Origin: Saccoglossus kowalevskii
Lineage: Eukaryota; Hemichordata; Enteropneusta; Harrimaniidae
Reading direction: 5' to 3'
NCBI RefSeq assembly: GCF_000003605.2
Contig: NW_003128598.1
Span: 1 to 16,858 of the forward strand
Length of the DNA: 16,858 nt
The notes under the pieces are model-generated. The model worked only from the letters and a program-made list of their open reading frames with translations. It had not been told where the DNA came from and did no database searches. A program made the translations under genes and the position numbers. Below are positions 1-9,610 of the stretch, piece by piece. Every line of letters begins with the position of its first letter. The first letter of the stretch is position 1.

Positions 1-555
1 TTCATCAGCATTCCCAATCTCAGACATGCCTGGGAACAGTGAACTTATGGATTGACATTTGTGTACGTGTGTTTCTATATGTTCATGCAACCCCTATCTC
101 AGACATGCCTGGGAACAGTGAACTTATGGATTGACATTTGTGTACGTGTGTTTCTATCCGTTTATGCATTCCCAATCTCAGACATGCCTGGGAACAGAGA
201 ACTTATGGATTGACATTTGTGTACGTGTGTTTCTGTCCGTTCATGCATTCCCAATCTCAGACATGCCTGGGAACAGTGAACTTACGGATTGACATTTGTG
301 TACGTGTGTTTCTATATGTTCATGCATTTCCAATCTCAGACATGCCTGGGAACAGTGAACTTATGGATTGACATTTGTGTACGTGTGTTTCTATCCGTTC
401 ATGCATCCCCAATCTCAGACATGCCTGGGAACAGTGAACTTATAGATTGACATTTGTGTACGTGTGTTTCTATCCGTTCATGCATTCCCAATCTCAGACA
501 TGCCTGGGAACAGAGAACTTATGGATTGACATTTGTGTACGTGTGTTTCTATCCG
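1..555 (+). repeat. Family I higher-order block, copy a (7 units)
   Basis: Units 1-7 match 8189-8741 nearly unit for unit. They share a rare A-to-T change (CCCCTATC instead of CCCCAATC) near 92 and 8278. They also share the order of a TATATG/CAACCCC unit, an AGAG unit, a TACGG unit, a TATATG/CATTTCC unit and a TATAG unit. The first unit carries a 2-bp insertion (TTCATCAGCATT) that I see nowhere else. The window edge cuts off whatever lies to the left. Confidence 0.8.
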
Positions 556-1266
556 TTCATGCATCCCCAATCTCAGACATGCCTGGGAACAGTGAACTTA
601 TAGATTGACATTTGTGTACGTGTGTTTCTATCCGTTCATGCATCCCCAATCTCAGACATGCCTGGGAACAGTGAACTTATGGATTGACATTTGTGTACGT
701 GTGTTTCTATCCGTTCATGCATCCCCAATCTCAGGCATGCCTGGGATCAGTGAACTTATGGATTGACATTTGTGTACGTGTGTTTCTATCCGTTCATGCA
801 TTCCCAATCTCAGACATGCCTGGGAACAGAGAACTTATGGATTGACATTTGTGTACGTGTGCTTCTATCCGTTCATGCATCCCCAATCTCAGACATGCCT
901 GGGAACAGTGAACTTATAGATTGACATTTGTGTACGTGTGTTTCTATCCGTTCTTGCATCCCCAATCTCAACCATGCCTGGGAACAGTGAACTTATGGAT
1001 TGACATTTGTGTACGTGTGTTTCTATCCGTTCATGCATTCCCAATCTCAGACATGCCTGGGAACAGAGAACTTATGGATTGACATTTGTGTACTTGTGTT
1101 TCTATCCGTTCAAGCATCCCCAATCTCAGACATGCCTGGGAACAGTGAACTTATAGTTTGACATTTGTGTACGTGTGTTTCTATCCGTTCATGCATCCCC
1201 AATCTCAGACATGCCTGGGAACAGTGAACTTATGGATTGACATTTGTGTACGTGTGTTTCTATCCG
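556..1266 (+). repeat. Short-period stretch of 3-4-unit groups
   Basis: Units 8-16 run in groups made of an AGAG unit with CATTCCC, one or two CATCCCC units and a TATAG-type unit. Related groups begin near 477 (unit 7, end of the preceding block), 793 and 1030. One unit near 732 has a private A-to-G change that makes CAGGCATGCCTG, a perfect 12-bp palindrome. The last group carries the TTCAAGCATCCCC plus TATAGTTTG pair, a linked marker seen at six other places. Nothing else is present. Confidence 0.7.
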
Positions 1267-1819
1267 TTCATGCATTCCCAATCTCAGACATGCCTGGGAA
1301 CAGTGAACTTACGGATTGACATTTGTGTACGTGTGTTTCTATATGTTCATGCATTTCCAATCTCAGACATGCCTGGGAACAGTGAACTTATGGATTGACA
1401 TTTGTGTACGTGTGTTTCTATCCGTTCATGCATCCCCAATCTCAGACATGCCTGGGAACAGTGAACTTATAGATTGACATTTGTGTACGTGTGTTTCTAT
1501 CCGTTCATGCATTCCCAATCTCAGACATGCCTGGAAACAGAGAAGTTATGGATTGACATTTGTGTACGTGTGTTTCTATCCGTTCATGCATCCCCAATCT
1601 CAGACATGCCTGGGAACAGTGAATTTATGGATTGACATTTGTGTACGTGTGTTTCTATCCGTTCATGCATCCCTAATCTCAGACATGCCTGGAAACAGTG
1701 AACATATGGATTGACATTTGTGTTCGTGTGTTTGTATTTATTCATTCATCCCCAATCTCAGACATGCCTGGGAACAGTGAACTTATGGATTGACATTTGT
1801 GTACGTGTGTTTTTATCCG
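1267..1819 (+). repeat. Family I higher-order block, copy b (7 units)
   Basis: Units 17-23 run in the order TACGG unit, TATATG/CATTTCC unit, TATAG unit, GAAGTTATGG unit, plain unit, GGAAACAGTGAACATATGG unit, then a unit starting with an altered leader (GTGTTCGTG and ATTCATTCATCCCC). The same order appears at 3692-4323 and 8426-8978, and in part at 4719-5113. The shared private markers GAAGTTATGG, AACATATGG and TTCATTCATCCCC show common descent of the blocks. Confidence 0.8.
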
Positions 1820-2135
1820 TTCATGCATTCCCAATCTCAGACATGCCTGGGAACAGAGAACTTATGGATTGACATTTGTGTACGTGTGTTTCTATCCGTT
1901 CAAGCATCGCCAATCTCAGACATGCCTGGGAACAGTGAACTTATAGTTTGACATTTGTATATGTGTGTTTCTATCCGTTCATGCATCCCCAATCTCAGAC
2001 ATGCCTGGGAACAGTGAACTTATGGATTCACATTTGTGTACGTGTGTTTCTATCCGTTCATGCATCCCCAATCTCAGACATGCCTGGGAACAGTGAACTT
2101 ATGGATTGACATTTGTGTACGTGTGTTTCTATCCG
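1820..2135 (+). repeat. Four 79-bp units, TTCAAGCATCGCC type
   Basis: Units 24-27. The second carries TTCAAGCATCGCC linked with TATAGTTTG, the same pair later found near 9216 and 9848. The unit after it ends in GGATTCACATTTG (G-to-C in the usual GATTGACATTT), which is also seen after AAGCATCCCC units elsewhere. No gene or other element is visible. Confidence 0.7.
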
Positions 2136-2767
2136 TTCATGCATTCCCAATCTCAGACATGCCTGGGAAAAGTGAACTTATGGATTTACATTTGTGTACG
2201 TGTGTTTCTATCTGTTCATGCATTCCCAATCTCAGACATGCCTGGGAACAGTGAACTTATGGATTGACATTTGTGTACGTGTGTTTCTATCCGTTCATGC
2301 ATTCCCAATCTCAGACATGCCTGGGAACAGTGAACTTACGGATTGACATTTGTGTACGTGTGTTTCTATCCGTTCATGCATTCCCAATCTCAGACATGCC
2401 TGGGAACAGTGAACTTATGGATTGACATTTGTGTACGTGTGTTTCTATATGTTCATGCAACCCCAATCTCAGACATGCCTGGGAACAGTGAACTTATGGA
2501 TTGACATTTGTGTACGTGTGTTTCTATCCGTTCATGCATTCCCAATCTCAGACATGCCTGGGAACAGATAACTTATGTATTGACATTTGTGTACGTGTGT
2601 TTCTATCCGTTCAAGCATCCCCAATCTCAGACATGCCTGGGAACAGTGAACTTATAGTTTGACATTTGTGTACGTGTGTTTCTATCCGTTCATGCATCCC
2701 CAATCTCAGACATGCCTGGGAACAGTGAGCTTATGGATTCACATTTGTGTACGTGTGTTTCTATCCG
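2136..2767 (+). repeat. Block II relative (8 units, untruncated form)
   Basis: Units 28-35 follow the order GGGAAAAGTG/GATTTAC unit, two CATTCCC units, another CATTCCC unit, CAACCCC unit, AGATAAC/TATGTATTG unit, TTCAAGCATCCCC/TATAGTTTG unit and GTGAGCTTATGGATTCAC unit. This is the order found at 3084-3609 and 14412-14938. Here, however, the GATTTAC unit is full length and followed by one extra unit, so this looks like the state before the 26-bp deletion. Confidence 0.75.
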
Positions 2768-3004
2768 TTCATGCATCCCCAATCTCAGACATGCCTGGGA
2801 ACAGTGAACTTATGGATTGACATTTGTGTACGTGTGTTTCTATCCGTTCATGTATCCCCAATCTCAGACATGCCTGGGAACAGTGAACTTATGGATTGAC
2901 ATTTGTGTACGTGTGTTTCTATATGTTCATGCATTTCCAATCTCAGACATGCCTGGGAACAGTGAACTTATGGATTGACATTTGTGTACGTGTGTTTCTA
3001 TCCG
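2768..3004 (+). repeat. Three ordinary 79-bp units
   Basis: Units 36-38: two CATCCCC/AGTG units (one with TGTATCCCC), then a TATATG/CATTTCC unit. They join two related blocks and hold nothing beyond the repeat. Confidence 0.7.
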
Positions 3005-3609
3005 TTCATGCATCCCCAATCTCAGACATGCCTGGGAACAGTGAACTTATGGATTGACATTTGTGTACGTGTGTTTCTATCCGTTCATGCATTCCCAATC
3101 TCAGACATGCCTGGGAAAAGTGAACTTATGGATTTACATTTGCATTCCCAATCTCAGACATGCCTGGGAACAGTGAACTTACGGATTGACATTTGTGTAC
3201 GTGTGTTTCTATCCGTTCATGCATTCCCAATCTCAGACATGCCTGGGAACAGTGAACTTATGGATTGACATTTGTGTACGTGTGTTTCTATATGTTCATG
3301 CAACCCCAATCTCAGACATGCCGGGAACAGTGAACTTATGGATTGACATTTGTGTACGTGTGTTTCTATCCGTTCATGCGTTCCCAATCTCAGACATGCC
3401 TGGGAACAGAGAACTTATGGATTGACATTTGTGTACGTGTGTTTCTATCCGTTCAAGCATCCCCAATCTCAGACATGCCTGGGAACAGTGAACTTATAGT
3501 TTGACATTTGTGTACGTGTGTTTCTATCCGTTCATGCATCCCCAATCTCAGACATGCCTGGGAACAGTGAGCTTATGGATTCACATTTGTGTACGTGTGT
3601 TTCTATCCG
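3005..3609 (+). repeat. Block II, copy 1, with 53-bp truncated unit
   Basis: Units 39-46. GATTTACATTTG is joined directly to CATTCCC at 3142/3143, removing 26 bp from the standard sequence. The identical junction recurs at 14470/14471, 11,328 bp away, and the flanking unit order also matches. A private 1-bp deletion (GCCGGGAAC for GCCTGGGAAC, near 3320) shifts the offset to 11,329 from there on, so that deletion arose after the blocks separated. Linked markers include TTCAAGCATCCCC with TATAGTTTG, and GTGAGCTTATGGATTCAC. Confidence 0.88.
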
Positions 3610-3691
3610 TTCATGCATCCCCAATCTCAGACATGCCTGGGAACAGTGAACTTATTATGGATTGACATTTGTGTACGTGTGTTTCTATATG
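3610..3691 (+). repeat. 82-bp unit with TTA duplication
   Basis: This unit reads CTTATTATGG at 3651-3660 where the consensus has CTTATGG. It is a 3-bp tandem duplication, consistent with replication slippage. I see no other unit with it. Confidence 0.85.
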
Positions 3692-4323
3692 TTCATGCAT
3701 TTCCAATCTCAGACATGCCTGGGAACAGTGAACTTATGGATTGACATTTGTGTACGTGTGTTTCTATCCGTTCATGCATCCCCAATCTCAGACATGCCTG
3801 GGAACAGTGAACTTATAGATTGACATTTGTGTACGTGTGTTTCTATCCGTTCATGCATTCCCAATCTCAGACATGCCTGGGAACAGAGAAGTTATGGATT
3901 GACATTTGTGTACGTGTGTTTCTATCCGTTCATGCATCCCCAATCTCAGACATGCCTGGGAACAGTGAACTTATAGATTGACATTTGTGTACGTGTGTTT
4001 CTATCCGTTCATGCATTCCCAATCTCAGACATGCCTGGGAACAGAGAAGTTATGGATTGACATTTGTGTACGTGTGTTTCTATCCGTTCATGCATCCCCA
4101 ATCTCAGACATGCCTGGGAACAGTGAACTTATGGATTGACATTTGTGTACGTGTGTTTCTATCCGTTCATGCATCCCCAATCTCAGACATGCCTGGAAAC
4201 AGTGAACATATGGATTGACATTTGTGTTCGTGTGTTTCTATCTCTTCATTCATCCCCAATCTCAGACATGCCTGGGAACAGTGAACTTATAGATTGACAT
4301 TTGTGTACGTGTGTTTCTATCTG
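3692..4323 (+). repeat. Family I higher-order block, copy c (8 units)
   Basis: Units 48-55 have the family I order but contain a local 158-bp duplication. The pair TATAG unit plus GAAGTTATGG unit occurs twice (from 3771 and from 3929), where the copies at 1267-1819 and 8426-8978 have it once. The block ends with the AACATATGG unit and the GTGTTCGTG / TCTCTTCATTCATCCCC unit. Confidence 0.8.
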
Positions 4324-4718
4324 TTCATGCATCCCCAATCTCAGACATGCCTGGGAACAGTGAACTTATGGATTGACATTTGTGTACGTGTGTTTCTATC
4401 CGTTCATGCATTCCCAATCTCAGACATGCCTGGGAACAGTGAACTTATGGATTGACATTTGTGTACGTGTGTTTCTATCCGTTCATGCATCCCCAATCTC
4501 AGACATGCCTGGGAACAGTGAACTTATGGATTGACATTTGTGTACGTGTGTTTCTATCCGTTCATGCATCCCCAATCTCAGACATGCCTGGGAACAGTGA
4601 GCTTATGGATTCACATTTGTGTACGTGTGTTTCTGTCCGTTCATGCATCCCCAATCTCAGACATGCCTGGGAACAGTGAACTTATGGATTGACATTTGTG
4701 TACGTGTGTTTCTATCCG
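4324..4718 (+). repeat. Five ordinary 79-bp units
   Basis: Units 56-60, mostly CATCCCC/AGTG/TATGG. One has GTGAGCTTATGGATTCAC, the tail marker of block II, without its usual AAGCAT partner upstream. This suggests a recombined fragment. Nothing else is visible. Confidence 0.7.
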
Positions 4719-5191
4719 TTCATGCATTCCCAATATCAGACATGCCTGGGAACAGTGAACTTACGGATTGACATTTGTGTACGTGTGTTTCTATATGTTC
4801 ATGCATTTCCAATCTCAGACATGCCTGGGAACAGTGAACTTATGGATTGACATTTGTGTACGTGTGTTTCTATCCGTTCATGCATCCCCAATCTCAGACA
4901 TGCCTGGGAACAGTGAACTTATAGATTGACATTTGTGTACGTGTGTTTCTATCCGTTCATGCATTCCCAATCTCAGACATGCCTGGGAACTGAGAAGTTA
5001 TGGATTGACATTTGTGTACGTGTGTTTCTATCATTTCATGCATCCCCAATCTCAGACATGCCTGGGAACAGTGAACTTATGGATTGACATTTGTGTACGT
5101 GTGTTTCTATCCGTTCATGCATTCCCAATCTCAGACATGCTGGGAATAGTGAACTTATGGATTGACATTTGTATACGTGTGTTTCTATCAT
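4719..5191 (+). repeat. Partial family I block, source-like copy of 13168-13404
   Basis: Units 61-66 begin with the family I order: TACGG unit, TATATG/CATTTCC unit, TATAG unit, GAAGTTATGG unit. They then continue with GGGAACTGAGAAG and TATCATTTCATGC, variants found elsewhere only at 13168-13404 (offset 8,212). The last unit has lost one C (CATGCTGGGAATAG near 5148). A private AATATCAG change lies near 4734. Confidence 0.8.
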
Positions 5192-5584
5192 CATGCATCC
5201 CCAATCTCAGACATGCCTGGGAACAGAGAACTTATGGATTGACATTTGTATACGTGTGTTTCTATCTGTTCATGGCATTCCCAATCTCAGACATGCCTGG
5301 AAACAGAGAACTTATGGATTGACATTTATGTACATGTGTTTCTATCCGTTCATGCATTCCCAATCTCAGACATGCCTGGAAATAGAGAACTTATGGATTG
5401 ACATTTGTGTACGTGTGTTTCCATCCGTTCATGCATCCCAATCTCAGACATGCCTGGGAACAGAGAACTTATGGATTGACATTTGTTTACGTGTGTTTCT
5501 ATTCGTTCATGCATCCCCAATCTCAGACATGCCTGGGAACAGAGAACTTATGGATTGAAATTTGTTTACGTGTGTTTCTATCTG
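5192..5584 (+). repeat. AGAG-type domain, first occurrence
   Basis: Units 67-71 all carry AGAGAAC in place of AGTGAAC. Irregularities: TATCATCATGC (2 bp short) at the left boundary, CATGGCATTCCC (+1) near 5273, and a 78-bp unit with CATCCCAATC (one C lost) at 5428-5505. The last four units (5269-5584) recur immediately as 5585-5899, a local 4-unit duplication whose copies differ by 1 bp in length. Confidence 0.8.
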
Positions 5585-7163
5585 TTCATGCATTCCCAAT
5601 CTCAGACATGCCTGGAAACAGAGAACTTATGGATTGACATTTATGTACATGTGTTTCTATCCGTTCATGCATTCCCAATCTCAGACATGCCTGGAAATAG
5701 AGAACTTATGGATTGACATTTGTGTACGTGTGTTTTTATCCGTTCATGCATCCCAATCTCAGACATGCCTGGGAACAGAGAACTTATGGATTGACATTTG
5801 TTTACGTGTGTTTCTATTCGTTCATGCATCCCCAATCTCAGACATGCCTGGGAACAGTGAACTTATAGATTGACATTTGTGTTCGTGTGTTTCTATCCGT
5901 TCATGCATCCCCAATCTCAGCCATGCCTGGGAACAGTGAACTTATGGATTGACATTTGTGTACGTGTGTTTCTATCCGTTCATGCATTCCCAATCTCAGA
6001 CATGCCTGGGAACAGTGAACTTATGGATTGACATTTGTGTACGTGTGTTTCTATCCGTTCATGCATCCCCAATCTCAGACATGCCTGGGAACAGTGAACT
6101 TATGGATTGACATTTGTGTACGTGTGTTTCTATCCGTTCATGCATCCCCAATCTCAGACATGCCTGGGAACAGTGAACTTATGGATTGACATTTGTGTAC
6201 GTGTGTTTCTATCCGTTCATGCATTCCCAATCTCAGACATGCCTGGGAACAGTGAACTTACGGATTGACATTTGTGTACGTGTGTTTCTATATGTTCATG
6301 CAACCCCAATCTCAGACATGCCTGGAAACAGAGAACTTATGGATTGACATTTGTGTACGTGTGTTTCTGTCCGTTCATGCATTCCCAATCTCAGACATGC
6401 CTGGGAACAGTGAACTTACGGATTGACATTTGTGTACGTGTGTTTCTATCCGTTCATGCATCCCCAATCTCAGACATGCCTGGGAACAGTGAACTTACGG
6501 ATTGACATTTGTGTACGTGTGTTTCTATCCGTTCATGCATCTCCAATCTCAGACATGCCTGGGAACATAGAACTTATGGATTGACATTTGTGTACGTGTG
6601 TTTCTATCCGTTCATGCATCCCCAATCTCAGACATGCCTGGGAACAGAGAACTTATGGATTGACATTTGTGTACGTGTGTTTCTATATGTTCATGCAACC
6701 CCAATCTCAGACATGCCTGGGAACAGTGAACTTATGGATTGACATTTGTGTACGTGTGTTTCTATCCGTTAATGCATCCCCAATCTCAGACATGCCTGGG
6801 AACAGTGAACTTACAGATTGACATTTGTGTACGTGTGTTTCTATCCGTTAATGCATCCCCAATCTCAGACATGCCTGGGAACAGTGAACTTATGGATTGA
6901 CATTTGTGTACGAGTGTTTCTATCTCTTCATTCATCCCCAATCTCAGACATGCCTGGGAACAGTGAACTTATAGATTGACATTTGTGTACGTGTGTTTCT
7001 ATCCGTTCATGAATCCCCAAACTCAGACATGCCTGGGAACAGTGAACTTATGGATTGACATTTGTGTACGTGTGTTTCTATCTCTTCATTCATCCCCAAT
7101 CTCAGACATGCCTGGGATCAGTGAAATTATAGATTTACATTTGTGTACGTGTGTTTCTATCCG
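5585..7163 (+). repeat. Block III, copy 1 (20 units)
   Basis: Units 72-91 are the counterpart of 10638-13167. Shared rare markers in the same order: TTTATGTACATG, GGAAATAGAG, the 78-bp CATCCCAATC unit, ATTCGTTCATGC, GTGTTCGTG, CTCAGCCATG, AACATAGAAC, two TTAATGCATCCCC units, the first ending in TACAG, then ACGAGTG, CTCTTCATTCATCCCC, GAATCCCCAAACTCAG and GGGATCAG. The offset is 5,053 bp at the left end and 6,001 bp at the right end, because the second copy has 12 more units. Confidence 0.9.
5979..6057 (+). repeat. Representative consensus 79-bp monomer
   Basis: This unit matches the most common state at every position and serves as the reference. Visible elements: TTCCCA at 5987-5992 and TGGGAA at 6007-6012 form a 6-bp inverted repeat around a 14-nt loop. 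AGACATGCCT at 5998-6007 fits the p53 half-site consensus RRRCWWGYYY. An alternating pyrimidine-purine run of 13 nt lies at 6036-6048 and contains ACGTG. CpG occurs at unit positions 64-65 and 78-79. A frequent variant at 46-47 (TACGG) adds a third. The choice of unit start is arbitrary because the array is continuous. Confidence 0.9.
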
Positions 7164-7637
7164 TTCATGAATCCCCAATCTCAGACATGCCTGGGAACAG
7201 TGAATTTATGGATTGACATTTGTGTACGTGTGTTTCTATCCGTTCATGCATCCCCAATATCAGACACGCCTGGAAACAGTGAATATATGGATTGACATTT
7301 GTGTACGTGTGTTTCTATATGTTCATGAATCCCCAATCTCAGACATGCCTGGGAACAGTGAACTTATGGATTGACATTTGTGTACGTGTGTTTCTATCCG
7401 TTCATGCATCCCCAATCTCAGACATGCCTGGGAACAGTGAACTTATGGATTGACATTTCTGTACGTGTGTTTCTATCCGTTCATGCATCCCCAATCTCAG
7501 ACATGCCTGGGAACAGTGAACTTATGTATTGACATTTGTGTACGTGTGTTTCTATCCGTTCATGCATCCCCAATCTCAGACATGCCTGGGAACAGAGAAC
7601 TTATGGATTGACATTTGTGTACGTGTGTTTCTATCCG
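7164..7637 (+). repeat. Most diverged run of units
   Basis: Units 92-97 hold several private changes: TCATGAATCCCC three times in this neighbourhood, AATATCAGACACGCCTGGAAAC and GTGAATATATGG in one unit (7243-7321), ATTTCTGTACG, and TATGTATTG. No duplicate of this stretch is visible elsewhere, so it may have escaped recent homogenisation. It is still plain repeat sequence. Confidence 0.7.
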
Positions 7638-8109
7638 TTCATGCATCCCCAATCTCAGACATGCCTGGCAACAGTGAACTTATAGATTGACATTTATGTA
7701 CGTGTGTTTCTGTCCGTTCATGCATCCCCAATCTCAGACATGCCTGGGAACAGTGAACTTATGGATTGACATTTGTGTACGTGTGTTTCTATCCGTTCAT
7801 GCATCCCCAATCTCAGACATGCCTGGGAACAGTGAACTTATGGATTGACATTTGTGTACGTGTGTTTCTATCCGTTCATGCATTCCCAATCTCAGACATG
7901 CCTGGGAACAGTGAACTTACAGATTGACATTTGTGTACGTGTGTTTCTATATGTTCATGCAACCCCAATCTCAGACATGCCTGGGAACAGAGAACTTATG
8001 GATTGACATTTGTGTACGTGTGTTTCTGTCCGTTCATGCATTCCCAATTTCAGACATGCCTGGGAACAGTGAACTTACGGATTGACATTTGTGTACGTGT
8101 TTCTATCCG
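7638..8109 (+). repeat. Block IV, copy 1 (6 units)
   Basis: Units 98-103 match 13405-13877 at an offset of exactly 5,767 bp (73 x 79). Shared markers are CCTGGCAACAG with TATAG, a TATATG/CAACCCC/AGAG unit, and the leader TTTCTGTCCG. The last unit is 77 bp because one GT is lost (TACGTGTTTC near 8097). One ordinary unit (8110-8188) follows. Confidence 0.85.
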
Positions 8110-8188
8110 TTCATGCATTCCCAATCTCAGACATGCCTGGGAACAGTGAACTTATGGATTGACATTTGTGTACGTGTGTTTCTATCCG

Positions 8189-8978
8189 TTCATGCATTCC
8201 CAATCTCAGACATGCCTGGGAACAGTGAACTTATGGATTGACATTTGTGTACGTGTGTTTCTATATGTTCATGCAACCCCTATCTCAGACATGCCTGGGA
8301 ACAGTGAACTTATGGATTGACATTTGTGTACGTGTGTTTCTATCCGTTCATGCATTCCCAATCTCAGACATGCCTGGGAACAGAGAACTTATGGATTGAC
8401 ATTTGTGTACGTGTGTTTCTATCCGTTCATGCATTCCCAATCTCAGACATGCCTGGGAACAGTGAACTTACGGATTGACATTTGTGTACGTGTGTTTCTA
8501 TATGTTCATGCATTTCCAATCTCAGACATGCCTGGGAACAGTGAACTTATGGATTGACATTTGTGTACGTGTGTTTCTATCCGTTCATGCATCCCCAATC
8601 TCAGACATGCCTGGGAACAGTGAACTTATAGATTGACATTTGTGTACGTGTGTTTCTATCCGTTCATGCATTCCCAATCTCACACATGCCTGGGAACAGA
8701 GAAGTTATGGATTGACATTTGTGTACGTGTGTTTCTATCCGTTCATGCATCCCCAATCTCAGACATGCCTGGGAACAGTGAACTTATGGATTGACATTTG
8801 TGTACGTGTGTTTCTATCCGTTCATGCATCCCCAATCTCACACATGCCTGGAAACAGTGAACATATGGATTGACATTTGTGTTCCTGTGTTTCTATCTCT
8901 TCATTCATCCCCAATCTCAGACATGCCTGGGAACAGTGAACTTATAGATTGACATTTGTGTACGTGTGTTTCTATCTG
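8189..8978 (+). repeat. Family I higher-order block, copy d (10 units)
   Basis: Units 105-114. The left part matches 1-555, including the rare CCCCTATC. The right part matches 1267-1819 and 3692-4323, including GAAGTTATGG, AACATATGG and TCTCTTCATTCATCCCC. Two units here have CTCACACATG instead of CTCAGACATG, and the leader is GTGTTCCTG. This copy therefore carries both halves of the family in one continuous run. Confidence 0.82.
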
Positions 8979-9373
8979 TTCATACATCCCCAATCTCAGA
9001 CATGCCTGGGAAAAGTGAACTTATGGATTTACATTTGTGTACGTGTGTTTCTATCTGTTCATGCATTCCCAATCTCAGACATGCCTGGGAACAGTGAACT
9101 TATAGATTGACATTTGTGTACGTGTGTTTCTATCCGTTCATGCATTCCCAATCTCAGACATGCCTGGGAACAGTGAACTTACGGATTGACATTTGTGTAC
9201 GTGTGTTTCTATCCGTTCAAGCATCGCCAATCTCAGACATGCCTGGGAACAGTGAACTTATAGTTTGACATTTGTGTACGTGTGTTTCTATCCGTTCATG
9301 CATCCCCAATCTCAGACATGCCTGGGAACAGTGAACTTATGGATTGACATTTGTGTACGTGTGTTTCTATCCG
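8979..9373 (+). repeat. 632-bp spaced duplication, left copy (5 units)
   Basis: Units 115-119 match 9611-10005 at exactly 632 bp (8 units). Both copies hold TCATACATCCCC with GGGAAAAGTG and GATTTAC, then a CTG-led unit, a TACGG unit, TTCAAGCATCGCC with TATAGTTTG, and a plain unit. One difference is TATAG here and TATGG in the other copy (near 9113 and 9745). Confidence 0.85.
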
Positions 9374-9610
9374 TTCATGAATCCCCAATCTCACACATGC
9401 CTGGCAACAGTGAACTTACGGATTGACATTTGTGTACGTGTGTTTCTATATGTTCATGCAACCCCAATCTCAGACATGCCTGGGAACAGTGAACTTATGG
9501 ATTGACATTTGTGTACGTGTGTTTCTATCTGTTCTTGCATCCCCAATCTCAGACATGCCAGGGAACAGTGAACTTATGGATTGACATTTGTGTACGTGTG
9601 TTTCTATCTG
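9374..9610 (+). repeat. Three intervening 79-bp units
   Basis: Units 120-122 separate the two 632-bp spaced copies. They have private states: CATGAATCCCC with CTCACACATGCCTGGCAAC, a TATATG/CAACCCC unit, and TTCTTGCATCCCC with GCCAGGGAAC. No other element is visible. Confidence 0.7.

Noticed and set aside
5505-5530. CENP-B box in ATTCGTTCATGCATCCCC variants
   Set aside because: TTCG is present, but the required A and CGGG positions of nTTCGnnnnAnnCGGGn are not. There is no support for a centromeric role from this motif.
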